The notes: generated from the letters alone by a model not told the origin. A stretch of DNA of 9,692 bases from an uncultured Lachnospiraceae bacterium (GCA_902795985.1 CADBNG010000288.1:1-9692); one strand, 5' to 3'; positions 1-6,061 are shown, numbered from the stretch's first letter. A program made the numbers and translations.

Positions 1-15
1 GATAACTCATTCCAG

Positions 16-108
16 ACTCATGAAGAATCACAGGTCAAGACTCATGAAAATCATGATTCTGGAGTCATGAAAAGCAGGATTCAAGATTCATGGAATTCAG
101 GAGCAAGT
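16..108. repeat. Degenerate tandem repeat, about 23-bp unit, four copies
   Basis: Four imperfect units begin at 16, 40, 63 and 86 (steps of 24, 23 and 23 bases). Each starts with a variant of ACTCATGAA (ACTCATGAA, ACTCATGAA, AGTCATGAA, ATTCATGGA), and units 2-4 continue with a purine-rich stretch resembling AATCAGGATTCAAG. The 11-mer AGACTCATGAA occurs exactly at 14-24 and 38-48. TCATGA palindromes sit at 18-23, 42-47, 51-56 and 65-70, and AATCATGATT (49-58) is a perfect 10-bp palindrome. The unit length is not a multiple of three and no open frame spans it, so it is unlikely to code for protein. It could be a decaying minisatellite or a set of protein-binding sites. The array may extend left of the window. 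I see no gene in bases 1-132. Confidence 0.6.
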
Positions 109-132
109 AATTCAATATCAATAAAACAAAAA

Positions 133-160
133 GGATCTTCACGACTTTAGGGAGAAAAAG
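133..160 (+). repeat. Left terminal inverted repeat of the ISL3-like element
   Basis: The left end begins GGATCTTCACGACTTTAGGG (133-152) and continues A-rich. It matches the inverted right end at 364-393 except for one substitution at the third base and a two-base deletion after GGATCTTCACG. A TAG at 148-150 lies in the transposase reading frame inside this repeat, which blocks read-through from further left. Confidence 0.7.
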
Positions 161-387
161 AAAATAAGATATTAAAAGAAGAGCATGGTCGTCCTGGAGT
201 TAAGTTGGGTGGTTTAGTTTCCCATGCTGTCTGCCCAATCAGTACGGTTATGTTCGAAGGCTTGAACAACAAGATCAAAGTCTCCAAACGTATTGGCTAT
301 GGTTACCCTGACGATAGCTACTTCTTCACGCTTATTCGCTTCCTCGCTATCCCTTCTGTTAGACTTTCCTCCCCTAAAGTTTCGTGA
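151..387 (+). pseudogene. ISL3-family transposase, C-terminal fragment
   Basis: The open frame after the stop at 148-150 runs to TGA at 385-387. The informative part (about 205-370) reads LGGLVSHAVCPIS, then FEGLNNKIKVSKR, then YGYPDDSYFFTLIRF. The E-G-x-N-N-K-I-K motif followed by Y-G-Y-x-D-D-x-Y-F is the C-terminal signature I associate with ISL3-type DDE transposases, and contains the last conserved Glu region. About 60-75 residues remain of a protein normally around 400 long; there is no convincing start codon or ribosome site. The N-terminal and central domains, with the other catalytic Asp residues, were deleted, with the junction probably near 160-200. The stop lies inside the right inverted repeat. 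It is convergent with the large operon. Not expected to make a functional protein. Confidence 0.75.
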
Positions 388-393
388 AGAACC
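364..393 (-). repeat. Right terminal inverted repeat of the ISL3-like element
   Basis: Read inward on the minus strand this end starts GGTTCTTCACGAAACTTTAG, then a G/A-rich tract. It pairs with the left end at 133-160. Its outer boundary at 393 directly precedes the A-run that forms the U-tail of the operon terminator. Confidence 0.7.
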
Positions 394-395
394 AG

Positions 396-446
396 AAAAA
401 AGGACATTCCTTTCGACTGGTACGAAGTCGTGGAGGAATGTCCTTT
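396..446 (-). terminator. Rho-independent terminator of the catabolic operon
   Basis: On the minus strand the sequence AAAGGACATTCC pairs perfectly with GGAATGTCCTTT (12 bp; plus-strand arms 399-410 and 435-446), extended by one more pair (411/434). An inner 5-bp helix (414-418 with 426-430) caps a 7-base loop. The transcript then has six U (A396-A401 on the plus strand). It lies 18 bases after the nitroreductase stop codon, exactly where the operon should end. There is no T-run after the stem on the plus strand, so it should act only on minus-strand transcription. Confidence 0.92.
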
Positions 447-464
447 ACTTGTGCAGAATATCAT

Positions 465-956
465 TCAGCAAAAATGGATCCTGCTTTCGTCGAACCGGTC
501 CTGCTGAACACGTGTCTCATCGGGATAGCCGACCGGGAATATCGCAAAGGCTCTCAAGCCTTCAGGGAACTGCAGAATCTGTTCGACCGCCTGCATTGGT
601 TTTTCCTGCGGGGCAATGCCCATCCAGACTCCGCCCAATCCCTGCTCCGCACAGCTGAGCCACAGATTCTCCATCGCTATACTCAAATCGATCTGCGCGT
701 AGGAAGGTGCCAGGACTTTCTCCCTGTACGCCGAAACAATCACCGTCGGAGCTTTCGCCGCCACGGCTGTATGCGGTGTCACTTTGGACAGCGCCTCAAT
801 AAGGCCCCGATCCGTCACGACATAGAATTCCCACGGCTGCTGATTGGCTGCCGACGGAGCTGCCATGGCCGCCCGGAGGAGAGCAAGGATCTTTTCCTTT
901 TCGACCGGCCGGTCCTGATACTTTCGGATACTTACGCGTTCAAAGATTTCTTTCAT
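465..956 (-). CDS. Nitroreductase-family FMN-dependent oxidoreductase
   Basis: A 163-residue cytoplasmic protein of the nitroreductase fold, a family that uses FMN and NAD(P)H to reduce nitro, quinone or enone-type substrates; the real substrate is unknown. Residues 9-13 (SIRKY) match the N-terminal R-S-x-R-x-F/Y flavin-phosphate motif. A33-F44 (APSAANQQPWEF) matches the A-P-S-x-x-N-x-Q-P-W motif that contacts FMN, and G106-G113 (GLGGVWMG) matches the C-terminal G-L-G-x-x-W/T-x-G motif. Length is typical of the compact members. The start at 956 follows a GGCGGAG-like ribosome site, 13 bases after the hexokinase stop. It is the last gene of the operon, with the terminator 18 bases downstream. 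In this context it may reduce an unsaturated or keto intermediate, or simply be a detoxification gene carried along. Family assignment is firm, role is not. Confidence 0.88.
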   Translation of the reverse strand: MKEIFERVSIRKYQDRPVEKEKILALLRAAMAAPSAANQQPWEFYVVTDRGLIEALSKVTPHTAVAAKAPTVIVSAYREKVLAPSYAQIDLSIAMENLWLSCAEQGLGGVWMGIAPQEKPMQAVEQILQFPEGLRAFAIFPVGYPDETRVQQDRFDESRIHFC

Positions 957-969
957 TCTGCTCCGCCTT

Positions 970-2214
970 TCATTCGTTGATCAGCGCTCCGATTGCCGTT
1001 CCAATCAGAGTCGAGTTTTCCATTGTCACATAGTTCAGCTCCCGTCCGGCACAAAATTCCTCCATGTAGGCAAAGAACGGCGCGCGGAAGAGTTCGCTCC
1101 TGAGAGCCACCGATCCGTCTGCAGAGACGGTCAGACTGCTTCCGGGCTGCAACGTTGCGTCGGCTGTGGCCGCGACCGACAGCGCGACATGTTTCGCGGC
1201 TCGTGCAAAGACCGTCCGGACGATCTCCTGTGCCGTCGCCGCGTCGGCCGCATCGGAGAAAGCGCCCAGTTCGATCCTCTCGTTTCCGAAAGCGTCCATC
1301 TCGGGTGTCGTATAATCTTCCGCCCCGGCGAGCGCATCGCATGTCCGGGCGGAGAAAAGCGACTGTCTGGCTGCTTCCCTCAGGGCGAAGCTGCAGAGCT
1401 TGCCGAGATAAGCCCCTGCCACGATCTTCTCTTCCGGATAGACGCCCGGTGCGAGCGTATCGGCGTCCATCAGCCGGTCCAGTTCCGTCCGGTCCGGCGA
1501 CAGAAAGCCTCCGCTTTCCATCGCAACGATCATCCGGCCCATCCCGGCGATGCCCAGCGTCGAACGCTCCATCTGGCAGCAGATATTGGTTCCCGTGCCC
1601 ACGATCAGGCCAAGGATCCCGGATGCTTCCACTCCGGCCGATCGTGCGCTCAGCAGGACAGCCGTCGTGTCGTTGATCGCTTTCATGTTGGCTTCCGGCA
1701 GACACAGCGTATTTTTGAGATCCCGGCAGATCTCGCGGCCTTCATAACCGGTAATATCGATCTCTTTCGTGAAGTGATGGATCAGACCGTCTCCTTCCGG
1801 CGTGATCGTCGTGGGGAAGGAAATGCACAGGCCGATCTTGTTAGAGTAACTCAGCAGCGGGCGCACACAGTCCGCCGTAAAGTCGAGAAAGGCCTCCCAC
1901 TTCATCGGTCCGTTTTTCCCCGGCGAGGGACGGACGCTGTACTCATCCAGCCGGACCCCGTCCTTTTGAATGCTGACGAGGGCCGTGCGGAAATTCGTGC
2001 CGCCGAAGTCGACCGCTATGGCGGCGTCTCCGGGCTTCAGGCGCCCTTCCGACGAGAGATAGGTCGGGATCATGGCCAGCGTGCTTGTCTCGCGCGCGAC
2101 TCCCCGCATCATCTCCTGCTGGAAGCTTCGCACGAAAGCCTTCTCATCCGTCTGGTTCGGTCCGATTCCCGTCCGGCTGATAAAGGATTTGGCAGCGCTG
2201 ATGGAGGCCGTCAT
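970..2214 (-). CDS. Eukaryotic-type hexokinase (PF00349/PF03727 type)
   Basis: A 414-residue sugar kinase that should phosphorylate glucose or a related hexose with ATP. It resembles the hexokinase family of yeast and animals rather than bacterial ROK or Glk kinases. Visible motifs: phosphate loop D69-R76 (DFGGTNFR); sugar site S132-F133-P134; T149-K150; catalytic base D182 in N181-D182-T183; second phosphate motif G206-N210 (GTGTN); E233 in ESGGF, where the family usually has EWG; E262-K263 then AGAYLG (266-271); and a C-terminal adenosine segment near 402-411 (TLIGTAIGAL). The N-terminal helix (FQQEMMRGV, then MIPTYL) also fits. The start overlaps the stop of the upstream gene as ATGA (2211-2214), preceded by AGGAT, suggesting translational coupling. 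It follows GH1 in the operon, consistent with capturing hexose released inside the cell. The Trp-to-Ser change in the E-W-G motif is mildly unusual. Confidence 0.88.
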   Translation of the reverse strand: MTASISAAKSFISRTGIGPNQTDEKAFVRSFQQEMMRGVARETSTLAMIPTYLSSEGRLKPGDAAIAVDFGGTNFRTALVSIQKDGVRLDEYSVRPSPGKNGPMKWEAFLDFTADCVRPLLSYSNKIGLCISFPTTITPEGDGLIHHFTKEIDITGYEGREICRDLKNTLCLPEANMKAINDTTAVLLSARSAGVEASGILGLIVGTGTNICCQMERSTLGIAGMGRMIVAMESGGFLSPDRTELDRLMDADTLAPGVYPEEKIVAGAYLGKLCSFALREAARQSLFSARTCDALAGAEDYTTPEMDAFGNERIELGAFSDAADAATAQEIVRTVFARAAKHVALSVAATADATLQPGSSLTVSADGSVALRSELFRAPFFAYMEEFCAGRELNYVTMENSTLIGTAIGALINE

Positions 2215-2498
2215 ACGATCGGATCCTCATATCGCTCCGCCACCGCTTTGCCGTCATAGTATTTCTTCAAGGCTTTGAAATCTACGGCAAAATGCGGATA
2301 GCTCAGGTGTTTTTCGGCAGCTTCCCGGTCCGCAAAGCATTCGAACAGTGTCAGAACCCGTTCCTCCGCATTCCAGAACGCCGTGTATTCGACACAGCCC
2401 GGCTCTTCCCGTGTAGCCAGGATGCATTTCTTCAGATCCGCCAGGTACTGTTCCTCCACGCCCGGCAGAATTTTGAATTTCACAACGATTTTAACCAT
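2211..2498 (-). CDS. ABM-fold small protein (putative quinol monooxygenase / LsrG-like)
   Basis: A 95-residue protein of the antibiotic-biosynthesis-monooxygenase (ABM) dimeric ferredoxin-like fold. It shows the usual pattern: N-terminal strand V-K-I-V-V-K-F with a following P-G, then R-E-E-P-G-C-V-E-Y, then a hydrophobic strand ending F-E-C-F-A-D-R-E-A-A-E-K-H and P-H-F. The length equals that of family members such as YgiN and LsrG. Most members are named quinol monooxygenases, but LsrG acts on a phosphorylated sugar-like compound (phospho-AI-2), so a role on a carbohydrate intermediate fits this operon at least as well. The start lies inside the 3' end of the GH1 gene (8-base overlap), behind a strong GGAGGAGG site, and its stop overlaps the hexokinase start. 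No signal peptide or membrane segment is present. Fold call is fairly firm; activity is unknown. Confidence 0.8.
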   Translation of the reverse strand: MVKIVVKFKILPGVEEQYLADLKKCILATREEPGCVEYTAFWNAEERVLTLFECFADREAAEKHLSYPHFAVDFKALKKYYDGKAVAERYEDPIV

Positions 2499-3858
2499 CC
2501 GTCTGATCCTCCTCCGTCAAAGAGTTCTGTCTGATGATTTTGGCGTACCACTTTCCGCTGTCCTTGATGATCCGTCTCTGGGTGGGATAATCCACATAGG
2601 TCAGGCCAAAGCGTTTTTCATAGCCCAGCGCCCACTCGAAATTGTCAAAAGAGGACCAGACCAGATATCCGCGGATATCTGCGCCGTCCCGGATCGCCCG
2701 GTGCAGAGCTTTCAGATGCTCGCGAAGATAGGCGATCCTCTTTGGATCGTGGACCGTTCCGTCTTCCGAGACCACATCTTCAAAAGCGGCTCCGTTCTCT
2801 GTGACGATGATCTTTTTGCCGTAATCCCGCCAGCAGCGCATCAGATCGTCGTAAAAGCCGTCCGGGCAGACCGGCCATCCCATCGCGGTGTACTCTCTGT
2901 CTGCCGGACGCACCGAATTCACGCACAGCGGCCAGCGGTCTTCTCCGTCTCCTATAAAGTAACTGTAGTAATAGTTCAGGCCCAGGAAATCGGTCGTGCG
3001 GGAGATCAGTTCCATGTCCCCGCTTCGGATTTCCGGAAGAACGATTCCTTTTTCTCTGTACCACTGCTGCATATCCTCGGGATAGCGGCCGTGAAACAGC
3101 GCGTCGAGATACCAGCGGTTCCAGCATCCGTCCCAGCGGCGCGCGGCCGCTTTGTCCTCCTCGCTGTCCGTCAGCGGGTAGTGAAACGGCAGGTAGTTGG
3201 TTATGCCGATCTCTCCGTCCGAGCCCGACGCGCGGAAAGCGTCGACCATCATGCCGTGCGCCCGCAGCAGATTGTGAGCAGCAAGAAGTGCGGAGGAGAA
3301 ATCCCTGATGCCGGGGGCGTGTTTCCCGTCCCAGTGCCCGTGATAGGCGTGGATCTGTGGCTCAAGGATCGTTCCCCACAGGGGGACTTCCTGCGGGAAG
3401 CTGCGGAAGATCACGTCCGCCATCTCTGCCAGATAGCACGCCGTGTCGCGGTTCAGCCAGCCGCCCTGGTTCTGGAGGCACTGGGGAAGATCCCAGTGAT
3501 ACATCATCAGGAACGGCCTGACGCCCTGTTCCAGCATCTCGTCGACAACGCGGCGGTAGAAATCCAGCCCTTTCCGGTTCACGGCGCCTTTTCCGTCGGG
3601 AATCACGCGGGGCCAGGAAATGGACATTCTCTGTATCTGGAGACCGAGCTCGGCCATGATCCGCGCGTCTTCGGTGTAGCGGTGATAGAAATCGCATGCC
3701 ACATCGCCGTTATCGAAATTGGCAACGTTCCCGGGCGTGCGGCAGAAACGGTCCCAGATGCTTTCGCTCTTGCCGTCCTCGTTCCATGCTCCCTCTACCT
3801 GAAAGGACGCCGCCGAGGCACCCCACAGAAAGCCCTCGGGAAATCTGAGTTCGCCCAT
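2491..3858 (-). CDS. GH1 family beta-glycosidase with altered N-E-P motif
   Basis: A 455-residue intracellular glycoside hydrolase family 1 enzyme of normal length, without signal peptide. It cleaves beta-glycosidic bonds by a retaining mechanism. The N-terminal GH1 signature is present (FLWGASAASFQVEG, with Q20). H121-W122 bind the glycone. The acid/base is E166, N295/Y297 support the site, the nucleophile is E354 (VTENG), and W401, E408 and W409 (SSFDNFEW) complete the sugar pocket. The F-E-W-A-L-G-Y-x-x-R-F-G-L segment is that of enzymes on unphosphorylated sugars and lacks the Ser/Lys/Tyr phosphate site of 6-phospho-beta-glucosidases, which suits ABC rather than PTS uptake. The odd feature is T163-I-L165-E166-P167: the near-invariant Asn before the acid/base Glu, which contacts the sugar 2-OH, is Leu. 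The start follows GAGGAGG with 5-base spacing. Confidence 0.93.
   Translation of the reverse strand: MGELRFPEGFLWGASAASFQVEGAWNEDGKSESIWDRFCRTPGNVANFDNGDVACDFYHRYTEDARIMAELGLQIQRMSISWPRVIPDGKGAVNRKGLDFYRRVVDEMLEQGVRPFLMMYHWDLPQCLQNQGGWLNRDTACYLAEMADVIFRSFPQEVPLWGTILEPQIHAYHGHWDGKHAPGIRDFSSALLAAHNLLRAHGMMVDAFRASGSDGEIGITNYLPFHYPLTDSEEDKAAARRWDGCWNRWYLDALFHGRYPEDMQQWYREKGIVLPEIRSGDMELISRTTDFLGLNYYYSYFIGDGEDRWPLCVNSVRPADREYTAMGWPVCPDGFYDDLMRCWRDYGKKIIVTENGAAFEDVVSEDGTVHDPKRIAYLREHLKALHRAIRDGADIRGYLVWSSFDNFEWALGYEKRFGLTYVDYPTQRRIIKDSGKWYAKIIRQNSLTEEDQTDG
2508..2515 (-). promoter_or_regulatory. Strong ribosome binding site within the GH1 3' end
   Basis: GGAGGAGG on the minus strand lies 9 bases before the ATG at 2498 and inside the last codons of the GH1 gene. 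It fixes the start of the ABM-fold gene despite its 8-base overlap with GH1. Confidence 0.8.
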
Positions 3859-3863
3859 GCTTT

Positions 3864-3870
3864 CCTCCTC
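3864..3870 (-). promoter_or_regulatory. Ribosome binding site of the GH1 gene
   Basis: GAGGAGG on the minus strand, 5 bases before the ATG at 3858 and within the 18-base gap after the preceding oxidoreductase stop. It supports this start over any upstream alternative. Confidence 0.8.
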
Positions 3871-3876
3871 GCTTTT

Positions 3877-4935
3877 TTACAGCAGGATTTCTTTTCCCTG
3901 CTCTGCCGATTCATAGATGCCGTTGAGCATGCGCTGCACGGTCAGACCGTCCTGCGCGCCGGACAAAGGCGTCCGGTGATGGATGACGCAGTCGGCAAAG
4001 TGCGCGATCTCCCGTTCAAAAGCATTCTGCCAGTTGTTCTCCACGGCCAGAACCGGCTCAACGTCCGTGAGAAAACCGTTTTCTTCGCCGTAGATCACGG
4101 CGGGAAGGACGCTTGCCCCAGCTTTCTCGCCGTAGAGTTTGGAAAACATGCCTTCTTCCTTGCCGTTGATCGCCCAGCTGATATCGACGGACAGGGACGC
4201 TCCGTTTTCAAAGCGGACCAGCGCGCTGGCGGCCTCTTCGTTGTCAAACACTCCGTCCTGGACGCCGACCGCCGACCATCCGGCCACGCTCCGCGAGGTA
4301 TAGCTGCCGATGCGTCTGTGCGTAACGCCGCTGACGGAGACCGGCTTCGGCCGCCCCATCAGATACCAGGTCAGATCGATGACATGCACGCCGATGTCGA
4401 GCACCGCGCCGCCGCCGGATTTTGCTTTCGAGGTGAACCAGCCCGACGGGGTGCCGCGGCGCCGGATCCATCCGCAGCGTGCGTGGTAGATCTCTCCGAA
4501 GCGTCCCTGCTCGCGGAATTCGTTGATCAGGATGCTTTCCTGGCGGAAACGATTGACGAAGGCCATCATAAAGATGGCGCCCTTCTCCTCGGCCGCGCGC
4601 GCCATCCGTTCCGCCTGCTCCACGGTAATGGCCATGGGCTTTTCGCACAGCACATGTTTTCCCGCTTCGATCGCGGCCAGCGCGATGTTCTCGTGTGAGA
4701 CGTTGCCCGTGCAGATGCTCACGCAGTTGATCTCCGGATCCGCCAGCAGCTCCCCCAGATCGGAATAAGCTTTCGGGATGCCGAAATGTTTGCACAGAGC
4801 CTCCGCCCGTTCGATGTGCCGGTCAAACACGGCCACGACTTCCGCCCGGTCACACACCAGGAACGCCGGGATCTGGTTGCGGCGCGCAACCGTACCGGCT
4901 CCGATTATGCCGACGCGCACTTCTTTATCCGCCAT
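3877..4935 (-). CDS. Gfo/Idh/MocA oxidoreductase, canonical motifs (first paralog)
   Basis: A 352-residue NAD(P)-dependent oxidoreductase of the Gfo/Idh/MocA family, which oxidises or reduces ring or chain hydroxyls of sugars and cyclitols. The N-terminal Rossmann half has V-G-I-I-G-A-G (8-14). The family motif C-E-K-P (97-100) carries the catalytic Lys99. The second half has GGGAVLDIGVHVIDL (174-188), giving the usual Asp180 and His184 pair. All standard catalytic positions are therefore intact, making this the most conventional of the three paralogs here. No signal peptide, so cytoplasmic. It ends 18 bases before the GH1 start and begins 12 bases after the stop of the second paralog, behind GAGGTG. 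Placement next to GH1 suggests it acts on the glycoside or on the released sugar. Substrate and direction cannot be told. Confidence 0.92.
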   Translation of the reverse strand: MADKEVRVGIIGAGTVARRNQIPAFLVCDRAEVVAVFDRHIERAEALCKHFGIPKAYSDLGELLADPEINCVSICTGNVSHENIALAAIEAGKHVLCEKPMAITVEQAERMARAAEEKGAIFMMAFVNRFRQESILINEFREQGRFGEIYHARCGWIRRRGTPSGWFTSKAKSGGGAVLDIGVHVIDLTWYLMGRPKPVSVSGVTHRRIGSYTSRSVAGWSAVGVQDGVFDNEEAASALVRFENGASLSVDISWAINGKEEGMFSKLYGEKAGASVLPAVIYGEENGFLTDVEPVLAVENNWQNAFEREIAHFADCVIHHRTPLSGAQDGLTVQRMLNGIYESAEQGKEILL

Positions 4936-4947
4936 ATCGCACCTCGC

Positions 4948-5973
4948 TTACAGTATTTCGCTCAGTTCTACCGTCCGGTCCTCCTCAATGGATTTCAGGA
5001 CCGCAAAGCTGATCGCCAGTGAATTTATGTTGTCAAACACCGTCGGAACGGCGCCTTCCTTCCCGTTCAGTTCGTTCATGACTTCCCGCAGCACGCCGGC
5101 GCGGTCTTTACCGGGAAAATAGAAATCCTCGCAGAGATGGCCTTCGAGCCCGAGCGACATGTCCAGACGGTTCGGCTCATCGTTTTCCCAGATGACGGCT
5201 CCCTTGTCGGTCTGCATGATCCAGTTTGCCTGATATCCGCAGGGGAAGCCGATCGACTTTTCCGTCACGGAGTAGTTCGCCTTAAAGCCGTTCTCGAACT
5301 CCAGCAGGATAAAGGCCGAACCGATGCCGTTCAGATCGCTCCAGGCGGGATTCCATCCGCGGGCGTAGACGTTTTTCACGTTCGACCCGGAGATAAAGCG
5401 AAGCATGTCAAAGTGATGGATCGCCACCTCCAGCAGAAGAAGGCTCGTCTGCTCCAGACGCCAGTCCTTTCTCTGCCAGGCCGTCTTCTCGCTGAATTTC
5501 TCATTCGTCAGCCCGTGGCGGAAGGTCACGTTCGCCCACGCCGGCTCGCCGATATTATCCTCGCCGAAGGACGCCTTCATCTGCCAGAGCTGCGGCCGGA
5601 ACCGGTAGTTCTGGCTCACGAAGGCTTTTTCCCTGCGTCCCTCCATGAACTTCAGGAACGCTTTCGCTTCGTCCAGATTATCCGAAAGAGGCTTCTCGAT
5701 CAGTACGTTTTTCCCCGCCAGGACCGCCTTTTTTGCGTATTCGATGTGGTACTTGTGCGGCATGGCCACGATGACCAGGTCCGCTTCGCATTTGAGAGCC
5801 TCGTCAAAATCAGTATAGCATATCTCGTCCGGGATCTGCCATTTTTCTTTGGTCTGCTCGAATTTCGGCCCTCCGCGGCTGACGATCGCGACCATTTCCG
5901 CTTCCGGCTCGTTGTGGATGTATTCCAGCCAGCCGGCGGCCCATCCGCTGCTTCCGACCTGTATGATCTTCAT
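4948..5973 (-). CDS. Gfo/Idh/MocA oxidoreductase with atypical motifs (second paralog)
   Basis: A 341-residue member of the Gfo/Idh/MocA family by overall layout: an N-terminal nucleotide-binding half, E-K-P at 93-95, and a C-terminal half with LEVAIHHFDML (181-191). Two differences stand out. The dinucleotide loop is V-G-S-S-G-W (6-11) rather than G-x-G-x-x-G. The Asp that usually precedes the catalytic His by four residues is Glu182, with His186 and His187 following. Lys94 and the His are kept, so activity is likely, but coenzyme binding or substrate orientation may differ. The start at 5973 follows AGAGGAG. The upstream 88-base gap holds a strong hairpin, so this and later genes could be expressed at a different level from the earlier ones. 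It may run the opposite reaction direction to its neighbours, which is inference. Confidence 0.88.
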   Translation of the reverse strand: MKIIQVGSSGWAAGWLEYIHNEPEAEMVAIVSRGGPKFEQTKEKWQIPDEICYTDFDEALKCEADLVIVAMPHKYHIEYAKKAVLAGKNVLIEKPLSDNLDEAKAFLKFMEGRREKAFVSQNYRFRPQLWQMKASFGEDNIGEPAWANVTFRHGLTNEKFSEKTAWQRKDWRLEQTSLLLLEVAIHHFDMLRFISGSNVKNVYARGWNPAWSDLNGIGSAFILLEFENGFKANYSVTEKSIGFPCGYQANWIMQTDKGAVIWENDEPNRLDMSLGLEGHLCEDFYFPGKDRAGVLREVMNELNGKEGAVPTVFDNINSLAISFAVLKSIEEDRTVELSEIL

Positions 5974-6008
5974 AAGGATATCTCCTCTCTGTTGTTGCGA
6001 AATGTGTC

Positions 6009-6049
6009 TTATGCCGCAGTGCCCGTTTGGGTAGGGAACTGCGGCATAA
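6009..6049 (-). promoter_or_regulatory. Intercistronic hairpin (12-bp perfect inverted repeat)
   Basis: TTATGCCGCAGT (6009-6020) is exactly inverted at 6038-6049. After one mismatch three more pairs form (6022-6024 with 6034-6036), leaving a 9-base loop. It begins 13 bases after the stop of the gene ending at 6062, and its far end is 35 bases before the next start at 5973. The minus-strand RNA has no U-run after the stem, so it is not a standard terminator; it is more likely an mRNA-processing, stability or attenuation element. The largest gap in the cluster is here. On the plus strand only a distant short T-run (GGTTTTT) follows. Confidence 0.75.
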
Positions 6050-6061
6050 TCATCTGGTTTT

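Larger units (their letters stand above)
133..393 (+). mobile_element. ISL3-like miniature element (internally deleted IS)
   Basis: A 261-bp stretch is bounded by matching inverted ends. Read inward, the left end starts GGATCTTCACG then ACTTTAGGG; the right end, read inward on the minus strand, starts GGTTCTTCACG, then two extra A, then ACTTTAGGG. That is 19 of 20 aligned bases apart from the two-base gap. Between them lies only the C-terminal tail of a transposase, so most of the IS has been lost and the element cannot move by itself. Ends starting GG-TCTT and the tail sequence fit the ISL3 family. That family makes 8-bp target duplications; the flanks here (AACAAAAA and AGAAAAAA) agree at 6 of 8 bases but are A-rich, so this is weak support. 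The right end abuts the operon terminator. Confidence 0.7.

Noticed and set aside
1..132. CRISPR array from the regularly spaced repeats
   Set aside because: The units are diverged, contiguous and only about 23 bp with no unique spacers, and no cas gene is present.
396..446. Bidirectional terminator serving the transposase remnant as well
   Set aside because: On the plus strand the stem is followed by ACTTGTGC, without a T-run.
1189..2259. A 356-codon open frame on the plus strand
   Set aside because: Antisense to the hexokinase gene, with no recognisable motif; the opposite strand carries the full hexokinase signature.
2383..4698. A 771-codon open frame on the plus strand
   Set aside because: It lies antisense to the GH1 gene and an oxidoreductase gene that have clear family motifs and ribosome sites. 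The frame is Arg/Pro/His/Val-rich with no recognisable domain, as expected for a shadow in GC-rich coding DNA.
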